Of a stretch of DNA of 64,000 bases, positions 56,017 through 64,000 are shown one piece after another. Each line of letters begins with the position of its first letter. The stretch's first letter is position 1. The DNA comes from Metallyticus violacea. Taxonomy: Eukaryota > Arthropoda > Insecta > Mantodea > Metallyticidae. A program made the translations under genes and the position numbers. The notes beneath the pieces are model-generated. The model saw nothing but the letters and a program-made list of their open reading frames with translations. It searched no databases and was not told where the DNA came from. The DNA lies in NCBI GenBank assembly GCA_030762175.1, contig CM060831.1:142193001-142257000 (forward strand), written 5' to 3'.

Positions 56017-56308
56017 TGTCGGTACTTGCGGTCTATTGGTCTATTTTTGCCTCGTAGACCTAAGGTCGGAGGCTCAAACCTGGCTAGGGGTCGATGGTTT
56101 TTTTTTTTCCGGCGTAAAAATACGAAATACTTCCTTTGAAAGGGAAGTAAAGCCATTGGTCCCGTGTGGTAGATTTACGGTACATATGAAAGAACCTCAA
56201 GCCTGAAAGACGAGGCCTCTGAGCAAAATTATCGGCAGTTTCATCTCCTGAATTGAATGAGATGCTATGATCAGAAAGGTTAAAGAGTGTTCTTAAATAA
56301 AATAAACC
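56017..56308 (+). mobile_element. SINE family A copy
   Basis: Head GGTCTATTGGTCTA...CCTCGTAGACC, box B-like GGCTCAAACCTGG; body TTTCCGGCGTAAAAATACG, AAAGGGAAGTAAAGCC, GACGAGGCCTCTGAGCAAAATTATC, then GTTCTTAAATAAAATAAA. Confidence 0.8.
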
Positions 56309-56339
56309 TAACTTAAGATACAAACTGTGAATTGCGAGG

Positions 56340-57150
56340 AAACGAAAGAGGATAAAATTTACATTTGTTTTTAATGAGGTAAATTAAATGAGAATAAAAT
56401 TGAGGGCGACTGTTTATTCTGGAGGAGGAGGCTTTCAAATAGGTAAGCAGAACATGCGGACCAGTTGGAACACTCATAGTTTCCCTGGCAATAGCACACA
56501 TCTTTCGCCGCTTAGACTGTGGACCGCCTGCCTTAGATTTTCCCGGATTATCAAAGAAAGCCATGATGGAATGTATGTCATTCGTAACACAGATCTTGTT
56601 TATGATAATGATAACTATAAGACCGTGGTTCATTGGGATTCTTCTCCTTCATTATCGTTCACGACTGCAGTGGACATCTTCAGCGGTGTCGTAGCCGTAA
56701 TCTTCTTGAAGACGCAGTGAAGTGTCCCCAAAGAGGGTAGTTATCTGATTGTCCGCAAGAAGTTTCTGGGCCGGCGACACACACAGGATATTTCCATATT
56801 TTTCTTGATGAATGATGATGTGCAGGATTGTACTTCTAAGCCTGCCTTGCATTCCAATTCATTAAAGGTTATGCGCCTATCAGTCATAATCAATTCAGAC
56901 ATAACCTCAATGTTTGTGCGAGACCGCGATGTTACAGACAACATTACTCACATTCTTGTGTGCAGATTCCCTGCCGCTGTTGTAAATTGCAAGAGCTCCT
57001 TGACCACATTTCGCAGCCTATGACTCTTTTCTTCCACAGAAACCACACAGTCTATCTCTGCTCTGATAGTCGCCTTCCATCTTGTCCACGTCTTTCTGCA
57101 CTTGATAGCAAACGAACACTATCCATTCGCCACACACCCTGCTTATAACC
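56340..57150 (-). pseudogene. mariner-like transposase HTH remnant
   Basis: On the - strand near 56920-56780: SRTNIEVMSELIMTDRRITFNELE, then (with a frame change) ILHIIIHQEKYGNI, the second helix-turn-helix pattern of mariner transposases. Flanking parts are unclear and no ends were found. Confidence 0.4.
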
Positions 57151-57489
57151 ACCATCTGCATGGCGTACTAGTATCAGTCCACCGTTCTATGACTGGATTT
57201 GCCCATAGATTGCTATTGTAAATCATTTCCGAACGTATATTGTTAGTTATTACTAATATTCATTTATTAGTTTATGTACTTTTAATGTAATATTTTATTA
57301 TAATTATTAATATTGTGTAAGGTTACATAACAATAAACAGAAAACACAGAAAAAGTATATTTGTTTATACATTTAAATTTTGTAAACCAGTGATAAACAG
57401 ATTTTAAGCACTTTTTTTGTCCAATACTTGCTCTTTGCGTTCAGAACTTGTGAGCATTCCTCCTAGCATAGCGGCAATGTAGCGGATTT

Positions 57490-57742
57490 CTGAACCGGGG
57501 ACTCCCATAGGGAGTGAACACTGGTAATACATGACATGAAATGATATATTGGGAAAGGATTTATTTTTAAGGAAGGAAACGTTCCAGGGCTAAGTTTAGG
57601 GTACCCACCGGCATTTGGCAGTTATGAGGACCGAGGAAAACCTGTAAAAAACCTCAATCAGGGAGGACGGTCCTAGCGGGGTTCGAACCCCAGACCTCCC
57701 GCACACGAGTCCGTGCCTTAACGACCTCGGCCACGCGTGGCA
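57490..57742 (-). mobile_element. SINE family C copy
   Basis: Reversed body and head: ATGAAATGATATATTGGGAAAGGAT, GGGGTTCGAACCCC, TTAACGACCTCGGCCACGCGTGGC. Confidence 0.85.
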
Positions 57743-57799
57743 GTGATGATGGTGAAGGTTTTATGGTAATGGTGCACCAAGGGAGTTGATACTTATAGA

Positions 57800-58002
57800 T
57801 ACCTAAATCTAGTCTGTAAAAATGAATAAAATGAATTAATGGCGGCGCAAATAATCAGAGTCCTTGGTATGTGAAACCTCTCTGGCAATTCACCTTCTCA
57901 GGGTAGGAAAAACTCCGAAAAACCTTACCCAGACAGCTGGACCTGACCGGGAATCGAATCCAGGATCTACGTATTAATAGACTACACCATGGAGGTGATC
58001 CA
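57800..58002 (-). mobile_element. SINE family B copy, adjacent to SINE C
   Basis: Reversed landmarks: AGTCCTTGG, CACCTTCTCAGGGTAGGAAAAACTCC, CCCAGACAGCTGGACCTGACCGGGAATCGAATCC and TACACCATGG. Confidence 0.8.
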
Positions 58003-58009
58003 TTTTAAA

Positions 58010-59165
58010 AACATTTATAATGTAAATTTAGGATTTTAAATCTTAGGAATCCGCGACACCAAGAGCTTTTTAAGGGCAGTCCACGGTCAAGGAAAGTTGG
58101 AGAACCGCTGCTTTGCATCTATCACAGACTCGGCTATTTTAAGTAAATTATAATTTAATTTCTATCGAACTCCCTAAGTAAGCGCATCGCTCAGTCTTCT
58201 CTTTAAAAAGAAAGGGCGAAGCAGTGAGGAAATCCTCCCTACAGCATTTTATGCCACTATAAAAGAGTTTCCGGTTGAGGGCCTGATGTTCTTTTGTCAT
58301 GTTGATATGTAGCTTGTTGCATAGAGACAAGGCGAAACGTGCAACACGAAATCAAAACTTTGCCAAGAACAATCCGCCTCATTTAGTTACAGTCTTTGGA
58401 CTTTCTCGCTTCAACATTTTTATTACAGGTTTTGTGTGGATAAATTTTGATATACTGCTAAAATGTTACAGAAAATAAGAAGTAACTATTGTGTTGGATT
58501 AATCTATTGCTACCACAGACTAATCTTAAAAAAAAGTTAATAGTGTTATAAAACGGCTCTTAGAAAAAAAAGTTTTACAGTACTAAATATATTAAAATGT
58601 AAAACAATTATAGGTGTCTTTACTTTAACGAGATAGTGAATACGTCAGAGGCTATTATTGTTATATCTTCAGTTATACAAATTGATATGTCACGGATCTT
58701 TCTATTGAAGTGCAAAAAAGTGTAGTGTGTAGGTCGAGTTATCAATTAAATCTTACAAAGATGTAATTCATTGCTTTCGTAATTCCTGCATCATAGTAGT
58801 GTTATCCATGATAATGTTACAAGCAAGTGGTGTGACGCGATCGATTACGTAATGGGTGCATTAGGATCTTTTGCTTTCTTATTGACTTAGACTTAGTCCA
58901 TCTTGCCTGTTTTAGCACACTTGTGCACGTGTGATACGGTTTTCAAGCTCGTAAAAGAAATTATTTGAAAGTAGCAGATGATTTGCTACAACAGAGGAAC
59001 GTCTTTGCAATGATAGGCTGGTCTGATAAGCGAGTGAGGCATTAGCATATTTTACAAGCATCGTTATTCGTGTTATGAATATGTATTTTAATAACGCTAT
59101 GTCTTATTAAATACTCCATTACTTAATTCCAGTCGTCCATTGGCAATGGCGGATTTCTATGAAGT
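58010..59165. other. gene-free stretch, nothing recognised
   Basis: No coding, RNA or element signal could be supported. Confidence 0.4.
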
Positions 59166-59171
59166 CTAAAT

Positions 59172-59860
59172 ATTGGGTGAGCAATACTTGGCGCAACCGC
59201 GGTACCGGCCGGCAGCGCTATGTCGGTGGAGGCGGGGAGCATATTTCACCTCCGCTGCGTGAGGCTTCAGTGTGAGTTGAAATCTTGCCCAGTAGCAGGT
59301 GTTTGTTAGGCGACGCAATACAGTTATTGAGTGAAAGTGTATTAAGTGAAGTATTATATTCCCCCAAGAGTATTCATGTATGATTCATAAGTGCGTACAG
59401 AATCAACGCGTGCAGTAAGAAGATTATGTCAAGAGGAATTTCCTGATGCTCACGTTCCTAATCGGAGTTCGATTCATCGATTAGTAAATAAAGTTCGTGA
59501 AACGGGGAGTGTTCTTTATCTCTGGGGGGCATTAAAAGAGAAAGTGTACAAAACAAATTCACACACTTGAGATGAAATTAAAACCAACATTCGTCAGAAA
59601 TTTCTGCCTTTTCTCAGAGGGAACTGTAGAGTGTAGTTTCCTAAGCAGGTGTCAGAAATGCTTGAACAACGCAATTCCTAGCTTAATATACGGGAGTAAT
59701 TTACTTTTCCTTTTAAGTGTTTATGTTATGTATGTTAGAAATAACTTAACGGGACAAATCGTACTATATTTACTGAGGACTTCCGATCACCCGCACCGCC
59801 GACATAGCAGTCAGCCTCGCCGGCCGGCCGCACGCCGCGTGAATAATCGTTCACCCCGTT
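59172..59860 (+). mobile_element. DNA transposon derivative with long imperfect terminal repeats and an HTH fragment
   Basis: The GC-rich ends are imperfect inverted repeats over about 65 bp: GGGTGAGCAATAC...CGGCCGGC...GCTATGTCGG at 59174-59235, and its counterpart CCGACATAGC...GCCGGCCGG...GTTCACCCC at 59797-59860. Inside, the + strand reads RAVRRLCQEEFPDAHVPNRS and SIHRLVNKVRETGSV (59405-59510), the HTH region that precedes many arthropod DDE transposases. The catalytic part is missing. Confidence 0.65.
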
Positions 59861-60142
59861 TATCTTCCTATGGCACCAGAAAAGTACCGAATTGTGTCTA
59901 ATAGTTTACAATTTTTGATTCTTAGACTATTCATTTTTGCACCTTTAGCATCCTGGAAGTAAGAGATAAGCTTTCGAATTTGTTTTTTCTCGACAATGGG
60001 CTTGTATTACAAGATGAATAGTTAATAAACTACACAAGTATTAAAAGTGTTTTAATACGTGTATCATACGCAATTTTTATATATCGCTTAATATTTATAA
60101 TACATTTAGTAAATATTTTTTCTTTCGTCTTTTTACATTTAA

Positions 60143-60420
60143 GATCGTCTCCGGGGCTAGTGGTAGCGTTTGTGACTACTAAGCCGGAAGTCCTGGGCTC
60201 GATTCCCGGCAAGTCAAGTTGTCTGGTTAATGCTTCCCCCTGGAGTTTTTCCTTACCCTAAGCAGGTGAATGTCAGATAACTTGAAGGCTTATTTGTGCC
60301 AGAATTAATTCATTTCATTTCATTCATATACGTAGCTACAGACTTACACCTACAGAATTCATGTCCATAACTCACAGGCGTCGCGAGAAAACCAATGCAG
60401 TCAAAGCGATAATAAATAAC
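60143..60420 (+). mobile_element. SINE family B copy
   Basis: Well-preserved head (GGGGCTAGTGGTAGCGTTTGTGAC, box B GGGCTCGATTCCCGG); body GAGTTTTTCCTTACCCTAAGCAGGTGAATG, TACAGACTTACACCTACAG; end GTCGCGAGAAAACCAATGCAG and an (AATAA) tail. Confidence 0.85.
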
Positions 60421-60424
60421 ATAT

Positions 60425-61475
60425 TTGTCTTTCTACATTGATATATTTGTCAATTATTGTTAAACTTTGTTCTATATGGCAACCAAATATATGAAGGAAG
60501 TGTTCATTCCTGGTTTCAAAGCAAGATAATCATTTCATTTCTCACTAAGAGAATTCTGAAATAAACTAACCTAAATCACAGGATATTATTATTAATATCG
60601 CAGCAGTGGTAATTAGTGGCTTTTAAACGTATTGGAGAAGGAGGGATAACATTACAAATTAAAATTTTGTATTTCATTTTTGTTACATTTTCTCTAAATT
60701 GCTGTTTAAAAAATGTACTTTTCTCGAACTGTAAGAAGGTAATATTATGCAAGCGCAATAATGCCATTAGTTGTCCTTTTCTTCAGTTCATCATAGTCAA
60801 TTACTGAATTAAATTTTTGAAATTATTTTAATAGTTATTATATAATATCACCAGTTGATTTCCAAACCACAATAAGAAATGTAAAAATTATAAAATATGC
60901 ACTTTGTAACTACTTAAAAAGATTAATAAGCATCAATAAGGCATCGGAATGCTTAAGCATCAACACATTCAAACACAAACAAGAACTGCTTAATGACAGG
61001 CGTAAGGTTAGAGAATAGTTTGTAGCTTGTGACTTTTTACTGTCTAAAAACTTCATCCTGATTTTAGTGCTTAGAAATTCCGATGCCTTATCACTTTCCG
61101 TACTAAACTAAAGTTGGAGTGTTATAACAGTTTATTGTTACAAAATGAGTTTCTTATTTGAGTGCCTTCTGTTTAAGTAACTGCATCTATTACTAGTTCC
61201 TAATATGCCCGATTGTTTTTTAAATTTCCCTGATACTCTCCGCTTCTTAACTTAATTATCGGTAGTTTATGTTGTTATATATATGCCTTCAACGGTTCCT
61301 TCATTATTTTACAGAGTTGCCAATTGTTATATTAATTTTACCATATACCATCAGTGGTAATGTGGAAATAGGCACAGAAGCGTACCGTTAATACCACTAA
61401 TACAACTCGTTAAATTAAACTTAACTCTGAGGGTTACATTTTAAATTTCACGAGGACCCTTGCAATTATGAATAT
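60425..61475. other. AT-rich gene-free stretch
   Basis: No supported feature; a pair of overlapping frames at 60576-60807 looks like chance. Confidence 0.4.
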
Positions 61476-61479
61476 TTAC

Positions 61480-61515
61480 TTAGGTTAGGTTAGGTTAGGT
61501 TGGGTAAGGTTAGGT
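61480..61515. repeat. interstitial telomere-type array (TTAGG/TAGGT)n
   Basis: Seven five-base units: four exact TAGGT, then TGGGT, AAGGT, TAGGT. TTAGG is the ancestral arthropod telomere repeat. Confidence 0.85.
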
Positions 61516-61885
61516 GTCCGCATGAATACAGTTTAAGAAATTTACACGAATTCATCTTTCCTTACCCCTTCTCTAATGTATTTATTGTTATTGCTAACAA
61601 CCGTGATGTCCCTACCTTTGCCACACTCCTCCGCCTTGGTCCTATTTCAGCTCATTTTTTCGTAATAATATAAAATAAAATAAAAAGCTATTTATTCGAT
61701 ATGTAGAATGTGAGAGAGGAAAAAAATTCTATATGCAATTTCGTATACTAAGAAAGTTGACCAATTTCAAACTCTGTTGCTAACAAACTTATTCTCGACT
61801 GATAACTACTAAATACTTATCTAGATAACTATTTCTTTTACATACAGATTGTCCTTTGTGTGACTTTATTATTGTCGCGTTATAA

Positions 61886-62153
61886 ATTGAATGGTGTTTA
61901 ACGCCCGTTTTTACTACTGAGACACCACAGGCGTTGAACACTGATGATACATGAAATATTGTGAAAGGATTTTTTTTTAAGGAAGGAAACGTTCCAAACC
62001 TAAGTTTAGGGTACCTCCCCGGCTTTTGTCAGTTATGAGGGCTGAGGAAAACCTGGAAAAAGCCTCAGTCAGGAAGGACGGTCCTGGCGGGATTCGAACC
62101 CCAGATCTCTCGCTCACGAGTTCGCACCTTAACGATCTCGGCCACCTGTGGCG
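61886..62153 (-). mobile_element. SINE family C copy
   Basis: Reversed landmarks: GTTTAACGCCCGTTTTTACTACTGAG, GATGATACATGAAAT, CCTAAGTTTAGGGTACCTCCCCGGC, CGGGATTCGAACCCC, TTAACGATCTCGGCCACCTGTGGC. Confidence 0.87.
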
Positions 62154-62159
62154 ATATAC

Positions 62160-62910
62160 TGTCCTGTTATATATTCTCTTTGTACATCCTTAGTTACAGT
62201 AAGAACAAATAATTTGTATAGAAAATAAACTTAAAAAATTGATTAGTAATGATTGTAGATGCTAAATAGATCAATGATAACGAATATGCCAAACTTTTTT
62301 CGTGAGCACTTCGGTAACAAAAAGCATTTAAATGTAGAAACACGCTGTGGATACAATTATAGTTCATGAAAGACGCGGAAGCAACCCACAAAAGGGTGCA
62401 CAGCGGTTGCTGTGTGCCTTTCATACATTTTAAAGCAAATAAATCAACTCAACAGCCGTGTAAAGAAAGATTTTAACGATGCGTATATGGCCAGAGGAAT
62501 AGATACAGTGCTTGTATTATAAGTTTCAACCAAAGAAGTATTTCTTAGTTTCCAATAATGCTAATATACCATTCCTAAAGAAGGGGTAGTAGTTTTTATA
62601 GTATTTATTTATATTTTAGCTCTCAATAATAATCCTTAAATATTCCGGTATCATAATTTCAAATATTCTTCTTTGTCGCTCTCTGGTGCAAAGACGAACC
62701 AACCAAAAGAGGACGAATGTTTCTCGAGCAAAATGAGAGGCGCGTTTGCGGTAAATGCTGTGTCCGTCTCCCACTGTCATTCCTATGTTCTCTAGCCAGG
62801 AGCAGAAAAGCGCATGGCGCGCGCTGTCAACAATGGAATACCGGTAGATGTGAGAGGAGATTTGTTGGAAATGCATTATTGACGAATGCGGTCAAAGTGT
62901 AAGTTATATA
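62160..62910. other. gene-free stretch
   Basis: A CpG-containing part around 62740-62830 has no matching splice signals or domain, so no gene is called. Confidence 0.4.
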
Positions 62911-62914
62911 GGCA

Positions 62915-63550
62915 CCATACGTCCGGGGTTAGCCCGGACAGTCCTGATTTCTTTGTGCTGCGGTGTTTGAAAAATTTATGATTGGCGAGAAATTTTTTTC
63001 TTTTTATTTTATACCTATATGTTCGGCAACGCGTTTTTAAACAATCTCTTACGGCCGTGCATCTCTCATTCGACCTTGGAGCCAACTCTGACGTCGATTT
63101 TGACTAAGGCGTACATTGTTGAACCAGGTAATTCAAAACCAAAGGGTAGGTTGTGATTCAAATTCTGAAAAAGTGCGATACTATTGAAGAGAAATGGAAA
63201 GCGGTTTTTAAGATGTTTCAAAAGACTGATATTTCATATTGCAATTTTCTAAAATGGCTGTCTTTGCCTGAGACATCTACTGCAGTTGAGAGAGTTTTTC
63301 ATTATGGGGAACATTTGGTCTGCAGAAAGGGGTAGACTTTCCGTATTTATTGTTAAACATCTGCTAAATGCTTCAATTAATTCAGAACTTTCTTGTGAAT
63401 TTTTTTATGTAATTAAAACAAACCATGTAAAAAAGTAATGTCTAGTGAAAAATACAACTGAATAAATAAATGTTAATGTTTCAGTTAACTGTTAAAACTT
63501 TTAAATAATTTCAAAAATATATCCTAGGCTGGACCCAAAAGGTCATAATC
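62915..63550 (+). mobile_element. hAT transposon remnant with transposase C-terminus
   Basis: The left end CCATACGTCCGGGGTTAGCCCGG resembles hAT terminal repeats (CCATACGTCC..). Inside, LKWLSLPETSTAVERVFHYGE (63210-63310) and, after a frameshift, IWSAERGRLSV (63315-63350) match the hAT dimerisation domain. The region between has been lost. The right end near 63520-63550 is only a weak match. Confidence 0.6.
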
Positions 63551-63554
63551 ATGT

Positions 63555-64000
63555 TTAAATAAATTAACGATGAATATTTAATGTTTAAATCTACTCCCCC
63601 CCCACAAGAAGTCTTAACGGCAATCGCGTGGTGTAACGTAAATTTTGTAAAGGTTTTCTAGTGTCTATACTACCACCAATATACGCAGTACAAAATTATT
63701 TACACATGCAATATTTTTACCTGACAACATTATTACAAAGAAGGCATCACTATAATTAATTTTGCTTTGTCACTAGATATTGGGCTGGGGAGCATTTCAG
63801 ACACAAGTCCAATAAAGACCTTTATATTCAACCGAATCTCTGAGAGGAAGGGTGTACTGAGGGATACGAAGGGCGATAGGTCCAAATGGAGGTTAGTTCC
63901 CAGATAAATTTTCTTTTGTTGATCAGTTACGACGCCTGCGCAGGTTCCCTCCAAGGAATTCGAAACTCTCGTGAGAGCTGCTATTACACCAGATGCTACG
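63555..64000. other. right-edge sequence, nothing recognised
   Basis: No supported gene or element. Confidence 0.4.

Noticed and set aside
56388..57148. Several + strand frames of 60-110 codons
   Set aside because: They are antisense shadows of a mariner-like - strand remnant.

Overview
This window looks like AT-rich nuclear DNA from an arthropod. Genes are spliced with GT-AG introns and there are no bacterial-type operons. A short (TTAGG)-type array is present, which is the arthropod telomere unit. Transposon density is high, with Penelope-like elements, several Tc1/mariner-type families, hAT, LINEs and three tRNA-headed SINE families. I could not fix the species; a chelicerate such as a horseshoe crab or a basal insect would both fit.

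Three host genes were reconstructed by joining exons in phase. (1) On the + strand, 1134-9250 holds the last three exons of MTBP, the Treslin partner in replication-origin firing; its 5' part lies off the left edge. (2) On the + strand, 19690-25014 is a complete five-exon gene for a 190-residue calcium- and integrin-binding (CIB) protein with an N-myristoylation signal. (3) On the - strand, 37824-42933 is an apparently complete four-exon gene for a 166-residue Tyr/Pro-rich protein that I do not recognise. A GC-rich, CpG-rich block ending in a splice donor (54480-54926) may be the non-coding first exon of a + strand gene beyond the right edge.

Mobile DNA fills most of the rest. Four Penelope-like insertions (2975-5645, 25714-25867, 27978-29010, 29613-31897) have 11-12 bp target duplications and inverted terminal repeats (pLTRs); at least two of these repeats carry hammerhead-ribozyme-like motifs. 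Two of the four are short fold-back derivatives without reverse transcriptase. Older relatives lie at 10195-12290, 21008-21306, 40681-40790 and 44719-45960. DDE transposons are mostly internally deleted or frameshifted: 6470-7380, 10534-11660, 12593-13440, 34760-35480, 36011-37620, 38790-39720, 42198-42787, 48625-49375, 50143-50552, 52940-53760, 56340-57150 and 59172-59860. hAT pieces lie at 32540-32780, 46378-47550 and 62915-63550.

The SINEs are called here A (tRNA head, box A TGGTGTAGTGG), B (TGGTCTAGTG) and C (Ser/Leu-like head, GGCCGAGGTCGTTAAGG). Copies are nested in both directions (A inside C, C inside A, C inside mariner, A inside another DDE element), which gives a relative insertion history. 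Long gene-free stretches hold low-complexity AT-rich DNA and microsatellites.
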